A DNA stretch of 64,000 nucleotides from Megalobrama amblycephala. Taxonomy: Eukaryota > Chordata > Actinopteri > Cypriniformes > Xenocyprididae. The notes beneath the pieces are model-generated. The model saw only the letters and a list, made by a program, of their open reading frames with translations. It made no database searches and was not told the origin of the DNA. A program made the position numbers and the translations under genes. Of this stretch, positions 1-10,122 are shown in pieces. Every line of letters starts with the position of its first letter. The first letter of the stretch is position 1. The stretch spans positions 11,509,008-11,573,007 of the forward strand of contig NC_063054.1 of the NCBI RefSeq assembly GCF_018812025.1. The letters run 5' to 3'.

Positions 1-802
1 TTCTCACATGATCTAGTGCACCATCAGAGAGGGCATTCAGTGTGTGTGGGCGGATCATGGAAGAAAGATGCACAAGTCTGCGACCGCAGTCAGTCAGCAA
101 TATACTTTTCCTTCATAGTAATATGGAGTAAGCAATGCAATGCCCACTGATCAAATTAATTTGTTTAAGTAGGCTACGTTATTTTTATTTATTTATTAGT
201 ATTATTTATTTTCTTTTTTGCAATAGCCTGTTAAGCTAGTTATTCTATTTATTTTATTTATTTCGTTTTGTATTTAATTTGTTTAAAGTATATCTAGCTT
301 ACTTTGCAAGTCCTATGTGTTTATTTAATAAGTTAAAGTTATTTCTTATTGTGCTTTCGCTTATTTAATTAAACTGTTAACAGTTTAACTGTTTGTTTAG
401 TTAATCATTCGGTGAGTGTGTATAGCCTGCGTTTAAAAACTGAGTGCCGCTATTTGTGGTTTTGGTTAATGTTTTATAATTCCAATAAAAAAATATCCAA
501 TGTTTTTATCACGTGTGGTGCTTTCGTTTTGCGGCTACTTCATCTTATTTAAACGCAATCATGTTTAAAGTCTGTAATTCTGCATGTTAACTTAAACGAA
601 TTTAGTCTGAGTATTTATTTAGGCCTACATTTTTCACAAGCTCTGAGAGAAAGTCCGCAGGAGCGGGCGGGAGTGGACACAAACATTGCGGGCGCGGGCG
701 GGAGTGGAACACGCAGGTTGCAGGAGCGGGCGGTCCTGGTCAGATATTCAGCGGGAGCGGGCGGGTGCGGGTTAAGGAAATCAGTCCCGCGCAGGGCTCT
801 AG
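1..802. mobile_element. End of a hAT-like DNA transposon with GC-rich subterminal repeats
   Basis: Positions 655-775 hold imperfect repeats of a GCGGGAGCGGGCGGG-like unit, and the stretch ends at about 798-802 in TAGAGCCCTGCGCGGGAC read on the minus strand. To the right, DIRS gag coding sequence begins abruptly, so this is an insertion boundary. GC-rich subterminal repeats next to a CAGRG-like end resemble some fish hAT elements, which is recalled knowledge. The other end is not seen and 1-650 is AT-rich with no supported gene, so the left limit is arbitrary. Confidence 0.4.
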
Positions 803-1114
803 TCCAGTCTGCTGCGCGTTGGCTCTTCAGGTGGGGCCCATTGGAGGTCCAGCTCCTCGACAGCCTTGGAGAGGATGCGGAACAGCTTGGCATCCATCCC
901 GGGCCTGCAGTCGATGGGCTCCAGCGACGGCAGATGGGCGGGGTTTTTTTACCTCAGAATCACTAGCCCATTCCTCCGTTTCAGAAGCCGCGAGAGACAT
1001 GGAGTCATCATCAAGCGGCTCGTCCTCAGGACCGCCGAAGGAGACGAGGTTTAATGATGCTCTAAAATTAGCTCCTAAATCTGTGAAACAGGTACAACGC
1101 AGGGCCAGTCTCAC
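803..1114 (-). pseudogene. Fragment of a DIRS-type gag gene
   Basis: The minus strand reads a short piece with the motifs SFGGPEDEP and DDDSMSLAAS, then in another frame MDAKLFRILSKAVEEL followed by WAPPEEPTRSRLD. These resemble the acidic and alpha-helical parts of Gag-like proteins of fish DIRS retroelements (recalled family knowledge). The change of frame shows at least one indel. The fragment is cut on the left by the hAT-like end at about 802. No flanking DIRS pol or terminal repeat is visible, so this is a remnant. A different retroelement gag remains possible. Confidence 0.5.
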
Positions 1115-1159
1115 GTGAGAACTCCGGTCTTGAACGCGTGATATCGCGTTGTTTCCTTG

Positions 1160-1440
1160 TCATGTCTCGCGTGTGTTTGGTTGTGAAATGTAGTTTGCGT
1201 GCCAGACAGAGTTGTCGGCGATTCTTCCTATTGTAAAGTCATGCAGTGTGAAACCTTCTGTCGCCGATCCACTGTGCAGTGTGAACACAGCAGCGACTGA
1301 TTGCTGGCCAAGATAGTCATGCAGTGTGAAAAGAACAGTGACCCGACTACTTTGAAAATCGTGCAGTCTGAACTCGGCATTAGTCAGTAAGACCAAATCA
1401 CAAACAGTCCTAAAGACACTGTACACCATTGAGGCAATAG
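1160..1440. repeat. Non-coding repeat with dispersed GTCATGCAGTGTGAA-like units
   Basis: Copies of a GTCATGCAGTGTGAA-like word recur near 1231, 1270, 1316 and 1362 at irregular 40-50 bp spacing, and GTCGGCGATTC / GTCGCCGATCC also recurs. Short open frames across it are low complexity. It looks like part of a non-autonomous DNA transposon, but no terminal inverted repeats were identified. Confidence 0.35.
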
Positions 1441-1625
1441 CGATAGAGCCTTAGGTGCTGAACATTTTCTTAATATTCAATACATTTTGATTTATAGATT
1501 TGAATCTACGATGAGACGGCAAAAAAAAAAAAAAAATCTTGAACAAATAAATAATATTGTCTGATTACCTGTGGCAGTGGTTTTCATGAGTTCACATTTA
1601 CAAATGACTGAATAGAGTAAAAAAA

Positions 1626-1672
1626 ATATATATATATATATGTATGTATGTATGTGTGTATATATATATATA
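1626..1672. repeat. (TA)n/(TATG)n microsatellite
   Basis: Alternating TA runs flank a short TATG tetranucleotide run. Confidence 0.85.
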
Positions 1673-2149
1673 AAAAGCATATTTGGTGTGCTGTCCAAGG
1701 GGATCGAGGGCTCTGAGCTTGGAATTTAGCCCAAACCAAAAGTTCTCCTCATATCCCCAGCTGAGAGTGAGGAGCAGGGTGGCGGAGGGATGCAGAAAAC
1801 TGTCGAAGTAACTATGGGTGAGTCGGCTCTCATCTGTGTATATATTCCTCCTCTCGAGCTGATTAGAAAGACTGTTCGAATGCGTTTCTCCCAAATTTTG
1901 TTTATAAAACATAATTCGTCGCTTGAATTCTGCATTCCCTTGAGATGCAGACATCCAAGAGGTGGACAATTAACTGTATATACTAGTTTAATTAGTGACA
2001 CTTAGTCTACATTTTAAAACCTTTATGGCAACAATATGGCAACATTTTATTTTGACTATGGCAACATTTTTATTAAAAAAATATTTATTTTAATAGGACA
2101 ACATTTGTATTTTAAAACCTTTATTTTAATATGGAAGCATGACACCTCA

Positions 2150-2390
2150 TTCTACAATATTTCTATGATTAAATCAGCCAATCACTGTGTGTATAGTCCA
2201 TAGCAACGAGGTCAACCCCGCCCTTACTCTTAGCTTAAGACTTCTCTCTATTCGTTAGTAAAAGTTGGTCTCAGCAGATTTGTGAATATGTTTTAAGAGA
2301 AAACTCTTAGCTAAGAACTTTTACTGCTATTTAGGAGAACTCTTAGTGGTAAGATAAAATGTTTTGTGAATACGGCCCCAGGCTTATATA
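2150..2390. mobile_element. Probable PIF/Harbinger-type MITE end
   Basis: The block ends in TTTTGTGAATACGGCCCCA, which resembles the terminal sequence of fish Harbinger-type MITEs, and it contains the repeated CTCTTAG-type words typical of such ends. The opposite terminal repeat was not found, so the copy is probably truncated on the left. Confidence 0.35.
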
Positions 2391-2768
2391 GACAGAGAAA
2401 ATGAGCAACAGCTAAATGCAATGAGTGCTGAGGAGTTCAGACTGGGAATTATGGGAATTGTAGCTTGTGAGGGAATGACAATAGTCTGATGTGGAGTTCC
2501 CTCTGGTGGTTCTCAAGGGCACTCTTGCTGGTGATTGTAACAGCATGTAAATGTAGTCAATATTTCTCCTGACACTTATATTAATGAGCTTGCAATGCAT
2601 TCTGTGTTTGGGATTCTAAGTAAAGGATATACAGTGCCTATAGAAAGTCATCATACCCTTTACCTTTTGTAACATTACACCCTGGAAAATAAAATAAATT
2701 AAGTCTAATGTTTTGAGCTGTATGTACACATTATAACCCTCATCATTAAAGTGAAAATAACATTTTAA

Positions 2769-4165
2769 AGGTGCCATAGAATTGAAAATGAATTTAATGA
2801 ATGAATTTACCTTGGCATAGTTGAATAACAAGAGTTCAGTACATGGAAATGACATACAGTGAGTCTCAAACACCATTGTTTCCTCCTTCTTATGTAAATC
2901 TCATTTGTTTAAAAGACCTCTGAAGAACAGGCGAATCTTAACATAACACCAACTGTGACGCAACAGTCGGGATCATTAATATGTACGCCCCCAAATTTTG
3001 CATATACCAGCCCATGTTCAAGGCATTAGACAAGGCTGCAGAGCCGAGTCATCAGACGTTATGCAGGTAAGCAAGCAAGCAAGGACAACAGCGAAAAATG
3101 GCAAATGGAGCAATAATAACTGACATGATCCATGATATCATGATATTTTTAGTGATATTTATAAATTGTCTTTCTAAATGTTTCGTTAGCATGTTGCTAA
3201 TGCACTGTTAAATGTGGTTAAAGTTACCATCGTTTCTTATTGTATTCATGGAGACAAATAAATACTTTGAGTCTTGTGATCCAATCAGATTTATGATAGC
3301 AACCTGATTCGTAACAAAGCACTGTTCGCCAGAGGAGAACTGGCCCCCCGACTAAGCCTGGTTTCTCCCAAGGTTTTTTTTCTCCATTTTAACACCTATT
3401 TGCCACTTGTTTGCCACCTGATGTCACCTGTTGGAGTTTGGGTTCCTTGCCGCTGTCGCCTTTGGCTTGCTTAGTTGGGGACACTTGACATTTGACTTGA
3501 CATTTGATATTCAACAGTATTCTTGACATTTATTCAACAGTGCTTTGATCTGCCTGCATTGACACTATTCTTGAAGAGCTGCTGTGCAGCAAAAATTATG
3601 TACCAGTTATCAATGTAAAGCTGCTTTGATACAATCTGCATTGTAAAAAGCGCTATATAAATAAAGGTGACATGACTTGCCTTGACAAGAGCTGTCGTTA
3701 TTTTCATTATTAAACACTTGCAGTCTGTATAATTCATAAACGCAACTTCATTCTTTATAAATCTCTCCAACAGTGTGTAATGTTAGTTTTAGCCCGTTAG
3801 CCAAGGAGCATAACCTCAAACTCATTCAGAATCAAATGTAAACATCCAAATAAATACTATACTTACATAATCGGTTATGCTGCATGACGAACACTTTGTA
3901 AAGATCCATTTTGAGGGTTATATTAGCTGTGTAACTTTATTTATGCAATGTATTATAGAGTCGCGAGCTCGGGGGCGGGGAGCGCAAGGATTTAAAGGGG
4001 AAGCAAGCTGAATTGGCGCATATTTAATGATGCCCCAAAATAGGCAGTTAAATAAATGAATAAAAAAAAAATCTATGGGGTATTTTGAGCTGAAACTTCA
4101 CAGACACATTCAGGGGACACCTTAGACTTATATTACATCTTGTGAAAAAGCATTCTATGGCACCT
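2769..4165. mobile_element. TTAA-target DNA transposon, non-autonomous
   Basis: Inverted termini AGGTGCCATAGAAT and its complement are bounded by TTAA duplications at 2765-2768 and 4166-4169. TTAA targets are used by piggyBac and Kolobok families; the 5' AG terminus fits Kolobok better, but this is inference. It has no transposase frame. A LINE 3' tail (about 3310-3693) lies inside it. Confidence 0.7.
3310..3693 (+). mobile_element. 3' end of a CR1/L2-type LINE
   Basis: The stretch ends in GTAAAGCTGCTTTGATACAA and then AAAGCGCTATATAAATAAA followed by TGAC-rich repeats. This matches in layout and sequence the 3' end of the nearly intact LINE at 51550-51628. Only the 3' untranslated region remains. 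Confidence 0.6.
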
Positions 4166-4729
4166 TTAAAACATTCTAGAGGATTATTATCAATTAATTA
4201 GTGAAATACCTGGTTTGGTAAAGTGATCAGCCCCTTAAAGTATACCATTATAAACTTGCTCAGGTGCAACCAATCAACTTCCAGATGAAACACCAAGCTA
4301 ACTGCCCCACTTGACATCAACTGTAGTGGTTTTGATTGCTTCAGAATAAACACACTGCCTAGATCAGGCCGTCCGTTCAAACCGAATGACCGTGCCAGGA
4401 GGACATTGATTTGTTTTGTTTTTTGTTTGAGCTTATCAGACTGTTGAGTCTTGAACTGTAAACTCCCAGGTGTCCCAGCTTTCTAAATATTTGTTAATTA
4501 TGTGTCTATCTAGAATGACTTATGAACTTGCCAAAATGAGAGGTGTGCAGTAAGGGTTAAATCCAAAAGAAAATCTATGGATGGACTTGAAGAGAGAAGT
4601 CCATTGCTGTTCACCACGGAATTTGACTGAACTTGAGCAATTCTACTAGGAAGAATGGACAAATATTCCCCAATCTAGGTGTGCCAAGCTAGTACAGACA
4701 TAAAAAAAAATATGAATGGCTGTAATTAA

Positions 4730-4983
4730 AGCTGCTGTCCATGATTTTTGGCCCTCTAGCAGTTAATAAACAGAACTGCACGCGTCTTGCGGAGGAACAT
4801 TCTAGCCGGAGCTAGTCCTACCAGTCTGGTCTGAAATAGTCAGAATATAAACAATTATTATAAGTGTATCACAATGATTCAGGATAAGACAAAAACACGG
4901 TTTGGAAAATGGATTCATGTTGTATATTCTCATTATATAATTTTTGTACATTTTTAACACAAAAAAAGTTGCGGACTGCAGCT
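4730..4983. mobile_element. Short TTAA-flanked MITE (254 bp)
   Basis: Termini AGCTGCTGTCC and complement of AGCTGCAGTCC are flanked by TTAA at 4726-4729 and 4984-4987. Removing it rejoins recognisable Tc1/mariner sequence on both sides, which supports insertion into that relic. Confidence 0.75.
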
Positions 4984-5230
4984 TTAAAGCAAAACATTGC
5001 TCTACGAAGTATTAAATCAGGGGACTGATGATTTTTCCAACCCTGTTATTCTAGTTTTTTAGTTTTTGAAAAAAAAAAAAAGAAAAAAAAAAATCTGAAC
5101 TGTTGCCTTTTTCTTCTCTTTTTTTGTTGTAAGGCAAAACTAATGCAATAAAACTGGATTTTTTTTTTTTTTTTTTAAATGGGGTTTGATTTTAGGCAGT
5201 ACAACAAATAAAGTAACTATTTCAAAGGGG

Positions 5231-5656
5231 TGTGGAATTACAAATTTAAGAATCTGTTTAAAATCTGCGGATCCTACATCCTGACCATTTGGCAGGACAA
5301 GCTCAAGATACAGCAGTGCTTTTGTCTCTATGATAATGTAAAGGTATAGGTGATACTGCCAGACTGATTGGATTAGCACCTATGCATTTGAATGACACAG
5401 TTATGCTGATTAGATCATGGCTGGGAAATGTAGGCAATGATCTGATTCCTGTACTGCATTTGCATCCTTTTGTTTAGATTGTCCACACCTCTACTCTATG
5501 TATCCCTCCCCCTTGAATGTATATGAACTACCAAGTCACTGCCTTAGTGAGATTTTGGATGACCACAGCGACGCACAGCGTGTTTCTCAATAAAGAGTAA
5601 CTTCTGCTTCAAGAGATCCCAAAGTCTCCTGGTCTATGCTTCTGAGATTTCCAACA
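5231..5656 (+). repeat. 5' LTR of the gag-only element
   Basis: Equal in length and, by eye, identical to 8716-9141. It contains a CTCAATAAAGAGTAA segment that could serve as the polyadenylation signal. Confidence 0.9.
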
Positions 5657-5660
5657 GTTT

Positions 5661-5678
5661 TGGTGCCGTGACCCGGAT
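5661..5678 (+). promoter_or_regulatory. Primer binding site, tRNA-His type
   Basis: TGGTGCCGTGACCCGGAT lies 4 nt after the LTR. It is complementary to the 3' end of vertebrate tRNA-His as I recall it, with one mismatch. This is the minus-strand priming site of a retroelement. Confidence 0.7.
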
Positions 5679-5828
5679 AGAGCTTCTCATCTCAATCCAG
5701 ATTGAAACTTCAAGCACAACAAAGATCTGATCCAAAAGAAGATCCAGGCTGAATTTTCCTGTACACCCAAGGGTTGGTGAGTGATACTCTATCCAAAAGA
5801 ATCATTAAGACCAGTACAAAGTTGTTAT

Positions 5829-6222
5829 CCTCTGCGCCGTCAGAGAGGAGTTAACAGACAGCTGTAGGGTTTGGTTAACTAAGTTATCCTCTAAAAATGT
5901 TCTTTTAGAGATGAAGTTTATCCTCTGTTTAGGCAGGGAAGTTTAGCATCACATGCTAATAATTAGGTATCCTCTGTTCAGGCAGGGAAGAATTAGTGTA
6001 AAGTGCTAATAATTTGTGTTGTCCTCTGTTTTATCAGGGAAGGTGGTGTGTTAACAGAATAGCCACCCTCTACTTTGCTAGAGAAGAAGGTTCATCCTCT
6101 GTTAACTCAGGGAAGGTTATAACTGTTACAGTGTCTTAGCAAGTTGGTTCTACTCTGCTCACCAGAGAAGGTTGAATACATTACGATGTGTATTAACTAG
6201 ATTAACCTCTGCTCTGTCAGGG
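5829..6222 (+). other. Leader with an array of nine short stem-loops
   Basis: Nine units have the form CTCTR, a 5-6 nt loop, then YAGRG and a purine tail such as GAAG. Stems start at 5830, 5889, 5923, 5972, 6024, 6068, 6097, 6153 and 6207. Most pair as CTCTG with CAGGG or CAGAG; two pair as CTCTA with TAGAG, a compensatory change. The second has an 8-bp stem (CTCTAAAA with TTTTAGAG). The array lies between the primer site and gag, where retroelements carry packaging signals. That role is inference. Confidence 0.7.
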
Positions 6223-6263
6223 AAGTGTTGAAGTGTATTGTTGTGCCAGAAAGACATTACACA

Positions 6264-7523
6264 ATGTTGAGAAAGAATGCTAGAAAAATTCCAACAACTG
6301 AGAAAGGTGGACTAGCTACCCCTTTATGGACAGATAGTGAGTTCAAATCATTGTTAGGAAAGCACATGGACTCAATAGTGACTGAGTCAGTCAGATTGGA
6401 TTTGACAAAGAAATTTGGGATTCATCCAGAAAAAGTTTGGTCCATTGAAGAATGCAAAAAGGTACTTGGTGCTTGTATTCGTAAGAAAAATATGAAGGGC
6501 ATTATCTGCTGCCACAGAGAATTTACTCTATCCATTGCAAAAGAACAAATCCAACGTATTGCTAAGTTAGAAGAGCAAAACAAACAGTTGCACACTCGAG
6601 TGTCTCATCTCACTCAGAAGTTGGGCCTTAACAAAGCCTCAACCAAATGTGACTCAAAAGACCAACAGTCAGATGAAAGCTATCCTGACATACAGTCTTT
6701 CTGTAGACTAGAGGACAATAGCAATACTGGATTCATGGATAAAGATGTAAATGCAGTTGAAGTGTGTGGAGTGAGACAAAAGGCTCAGAGTAGGGCAAAA
6801 GGGGTTGACACAGTTCCATCTGTAACCCCCATACTGCAGTTACAAGCAGTCAGTACCACTATAGGTCCTGAAGACATAGAAAGAATTGCTGAGAATTTGC
6901 CATCAGTGCATAGAAACTTTTCTGAGTTTAGGACAGAGTTGTCCAGAAAAATGAAGCTCTATGATATGTCCCTAGCTGAAGTCACACAGCTAATGTCACA
7001 AATCCTGAAAGAGTCAGAATTCAATGATTTTGAAAGTGCTGTAAATAGTTCTGAGTTTCAGCATTCCAGCAAAGGTGAATTGAGAGAAGGAGTTCTGAGA
7101 GTGTTACAGAACCTTGTTGGACCAAAGGTAGACTGGTCAAAGATCACTAGTTCTGTACAGACGAAGGATGAAACTGTAAGTGAGTACACTGAAAGATTTT
7201 GTCAGTCAGCTGCAGCATACAGTGGAATAGCTGACACTCCAGAGAAGGTGTTAGAGGATAATGGACCACTGGTCCGCATGTGGTTTGATGGGCTCTCATC
7301 AGAATACAGAAATGCATTGCCTTTCTTAGACCTCACATGGTCCAATGGAACTCTGCAAAACAACTTTAATAGGTTAGCTGTTTGGGAAAGAGACTCTGAT
7401 GTCAAGACAAGAGTAAAATTGCAGCAGCATCCTTTAAGGTCAACACAGAGAATCGACAGAAACGTAAATGTCCTAAGAGAGAAGGCACTTGTCATTACTG
7501 TGGTAAACCTGGACATTGGATGA
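6264..7523 (+). CDS. Gag-like protein of the gag-only LTR element
   Basis: This is the main open frame of the element. I start it at the first ATG, 6264; the frame is open for 13 codons upstream without an ATG. The N-terminal 120 residues are basic and contain a coiled-coil-like stretch (EEQNKQLHTRVSHLTQKL) near residues 105-122. Residues about 210-390 resemble a retroviral-type capsid domain, with a QTKDETVSEYTERF segment and an LVRMWFDGL motif. A CCHC zinc knuckle (C-x2-C-x4-H-x4-C, 7490-7531) lies at the expected C-terminal place but in another frame, so the open frame ends before using it. The protein would assemble particles and bind RNA in the cytoplasm. The frame change could be a lesion or recoding. 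No pol follows. Confidence 0.75.
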   Translation: MLRKNARKIPTTEKGGLATPLWTDSEFKSLLGKHMDSIVTESVRLDLTKKFGIHPEKVWSIEECKKVLGACIRKKNMKGIICCHREFTLSIAKEQIQRIAKLEEQNKQLHTRVSHLTQKLGLNKASTKCDSKDQQSDESYPDIQSFCRLEDNSNTGFMDKDVNAVEVCGVRQKAQSRAKGVDTVPSVTPILQLQAVSTTIGPEDIERIAENLPSVHRNFSEFRTELSRKMKLYDMSLAEVTQLMSQILKESEFNDFESAVNSSEFQHSSKGELREGVLRVLQNLVGPKVDWSKITSSVQTKDETVSEYTERFCQSAAAYSGIADTPEKVLEDNGPLVRMWFDGLSSEYRNALPFLDLTWSNGTLQNNFNRLAVWERDSDVKTRVKLQQHPLRSTQRIDRNVNVLREKALVITVVNLDIG

Positions 7524-8715
7524 AAGAGTGTAGGAAAAACAAAAAGACATTAAAAGAAATGAACAGCTTTACTCAGCTCATACTCAGTCTACTTGCTACA
7601 TTGAAACTGCCCCTCCCCTCTTCTCCAAACTCTTGGAGCAGCAGCTTGCTGACATGCTAACCATTTGGGCTGTGAGTGCTTAATTTCCCCAGTCATTTAC
7701 AAGAAAGCTGAAAGACTCATTCTGAACAAAAGAAAGTTGACTATCACTTCCACCATTTGGGGACACAGGTTAAGTACACTCACAGCCTTAAATGTTATGC
7801 TACAGCACACTCCATTCACTTATCCATCCTCAATGGGTTATGATGTCTACTATGACTGATGTTTCAATGGAAGATGGAGATGTAGCACCTTAAATTTGGA
7901 AATTAACTACAGGGAGAGAATAGGACACACAGACCAGTGAGGAGCCCAGGGAAGAACCGAAGTGCAAAAGGCCTCGGGGGTTAACCCTGTGGTGAAGACT
8001 TCCTCATAGGTTTCCCCCTATCTCATTTTATCCCCACCTTACTGGTCTATAGGTGTCAAATTGATTAAGACTAGGTTAAGAAAAAGAAGAACAAAACCAC
8101 TATACGATCACTAGAAGTTTATGATGATCAGAGTTAGACAGAAAAACTATACGATCATCAGAGGTCTAACGTACTAAAGTCTATGCATGAATACTGCTGG
8201 TCTGCTGTCTCTTTGTTTTCTTGTGTGCAGGTATGTGTATATGCCATGACGTCTCACAAGCAGCACCTGGTGTAAAGCATCACCTCAGATATCCATGAAC
8301 AACCTTCATGATGACGGAGTCATCAGAGCAACTCGGAGTTGCACAACGACAAAGAATCTTCTTGGGACAAACATGGAAATGGACTCTACAGGGAACAGAC
8401 TCCACAGCTATTCAGGCGCCATGGACTTTTAGGACTTCCACGCTTATGCTACATGGTTTTCTGTGTCATCATGTAGTTTATACAACATGTTACCACCCTG
8501 CGTTGTATATGTGTGTCAACAGTATACTCAAGTTAAAGAACAACACTTATGTAAATGTTGGACACGACACAGAATAAGATGTATGTGCCTGTAACTGTTA
8601 CAAGTTGCATGACTGGAAGATGGAACTTATGTTAACAAACATATGTTATAGAAGGGATTTAAGAAGGTTTAAATTTGTATTATGTGAGAGTTATTAGAAC
8701 TCTCAAAGGGGGAAC
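7524..8715 (+). other. Internal non-coding part of the gag-only element
   Basis: No retroviral pol or env motif is visible in any frame. A short repeat, ACTATACGATCA, occurs twice (about 8098-8160) next to GATCAGAG/CATCAGAG words. The polypurine tract AAAGGGGGGAAC ends at 8715. Open frames of 60-90 codons here have no recognisable domain. Confidence 0.6.
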
Positions 8716-9141
8716 TGTGGAATTACAAATTTAAGAATCTGTTTAAAATCTGCGGATCCTACATCCTGACCATTTGGCAGGACAAGCTCAAGATACAGCA
8801 GTGCTTTTGTCTCTATGATAATGTAAAGGTATAGGTGATACTGCCAGACTGATTGGATTAGCACCTATGCATTTGAATGACACAGTTATGCTGATTAGAT
8901 CATGGCTGGGAAATGTAGGCAATGATCTGATTCCTGTACTGCATTTGCATCCTTTTGTTTAGATTGTCCACACCTCTACTCTATGTATCCCTCCCCCTTG
9001 AATGTATATGAACTACCAAGTCACTGCCTTAGTGAGATTTTGGATGACCACAGCGACGCACAGCGTGTTTCTCAATAAAGAGTAACTTCTGCTTCAAGAG
9101 ATCCCAAAGTCTCCTGGTCTATGCTTCTGAGATTTCCAACA
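8716..9141 (+). repeat. 3' LTR of the gag-only element
   Basis: Direct copy of 5231-5656 with no visible difference, followed by the 4-bp target duplication GGGG. Confidence 0.9.
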
Positions 9142-9409
9142 GGGGTATGATGATTTTATATAGGGAACGTAACTGTGATGCTTCCTTTAAGTTCCTCAAT
9201 AAATAGCTATTTCAGAAAATAGCATAATTTTGCTGCTAACCTTTTGAAACAGCCTAAGTTGGAAACCTAGTAAGAAGATTTATTATGTTTCACTATGTTT
9301 TGGTGCAATTACATTGAAACATCACTTTTCACAATCTGAATTGTCTTTCTAAAAAATTAGTTATAAAAGTTTATTTTGATGTATGGTGATTAAAAGTATG
9401 GTTACTGAC

Positions 9410-9552
9410 CTCCATTGGTGCCATGTGCGAGGTGGGGTGGCACAGTGATCTCTCTCCTCTCTGACACACACATGCCCTGCAAGCCTTCATCCAGACCAGA
9501 GATCAATTTCCCTTGACCTAACGTGACACGTGGGGGTTCTGGGTAGTCATCT
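9410..9552 (-). CDS. fkbp10: fkbp10 exon: second half of an FKBP-type PPIase domain
   Basis: A 143-bp minus-strand exon runs from a CTGCAG acceptor (after 9553) to a GTCAGT donor (9404-9409). It encodes 47 full codons with the FKBP signatures [19 protein letters not shown] and [19 protein letters not shown] points to FKBP10 (FKBP65), an endoplasmic-reticulum prolyl cis-trans isomerase that acts on procollagen, rather than FKBP9. It enters at phase 2 and leaves at phase 1. The exon at 58643-58832 leaves at phase 2, and joining the two gives a continuous domain with a serine at the junction. The reading frame is intact with no stop. The following exon (last strands and EF-hand region) was not found to the left. 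FKBP9 is the main alternative. Confidence 0.85.
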
Positions 9553-9587
9553 CTGCAGATAATACATTAATAATGATAACAGCATTT

Positions 9588-9588
9588 C

Positions 9589-9624
<36 letters not shown>
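9588..9624. repeat. (AAT)n microsatellite
   Basis: About twelve AAT units in the fkbp10 intron, 35 bp beyond the exon boundary. Confidence 0.95.
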
Positions 9625-10122
9625 TGTACACAACAGCAAACATAACACAGTAACACTCAAAAACAGTTTAACACATTCAACTTACATTATAAACAGACGT
9701 TCACTAACAATCCACAGAAAATGCTTTGCATTTTTCCCAGTAATTAAATTTTTGAGTTAAACATTGTACATTATAAGTATCTGGTACAGCATATAGCCAT
9801 GGCCAAAAGTATTTGTAGTGACATAAATGTTCGGTTTCGCAAGTTTGCTGCTTCAGTTGTTGTGGTGTTGATTCACATGTTTCTAGATAATTGTGCAGAT
9901 CAGATGCATTTTAAATAATTGCTAAAAGCATCATTGGCCAACATAAATGAATTTTACAGAAAATCCCAAATTTCACAGTTTTTTTAATCCCTGGCACAAA
10001 ATGACCAACAAACGTCATTTCACTAATCATATCATCAACACATGGGAATGTGTGAGCAAGTACTAGTCAGGTGAAATTTACGGACCCCCGGACATGACAT
10101 GCAGGGAAAAAAATAGTAGGCT

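Larger units (their letters stand above)
5231..9141 (+). mobile_element. Young gag-only LTR retroelement (endogenous-retrovirus-like)
   Basis: Two 426-bp direct repeats (5231-5656 and 8716-9141) begin TGTGG and end CCAACA, flanked by GGGG at 5227-5230 and 9142-9145. I found no difference between the repeats by eye, so insertion was recent. A primer binding site follows the left LTR and a purine tract (AAAGGGGGGAAC) precedes the right one. The internal 3.06 kb encodes a Gag-like protein but no protease, reverse transcriptase, integrase or envelope that I can recognise, so it would depend on proteins supplied by another element. Confidence 0.9.
2632..9169. mobile_element. Tc1/mariner relic carrying nested insertions
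   Basis: The left end at TA 2630-2631 reads CAGTGCCTATAGAAAGTCAT and the right end (9143-9171) is a diverged inverted copy flanked by TA at 9170-9171. Between the insertions the remaining sequence resembles the degraded 3' half of a Tc1/mariner transposase gene: about 4560-4700 contains the region expected to precede the C-terminus, and 4985-5045 the 3' untranslated region. No open transposase frame survives. The relic is interrupted by TTAA elements at 2769-4165 and 4730-4983 and by an LTR retroelement at 5231-9141. Confidence 0.7.

Noticed and set aside
1160..1429. Minus-strand 89-codon frame as a gene
   Set aside because: Its repeated TLHD-type peptides come from the GTCATGCAGTGTGAA DNA repeat.
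7400..7490. Programmed -1 frameshift signal in the Gag frame
   Set aside because: The nearest candidate, TTTAAGG, is not a canonical slippery heptamer; kept only as a question in the findings.
7524..8715. Pol or env genes in the gag-only element
   Set aside because: No reverse transcriptase, integrase, protease or envelope motif is visible in any frame, and the interval is too short for pol.
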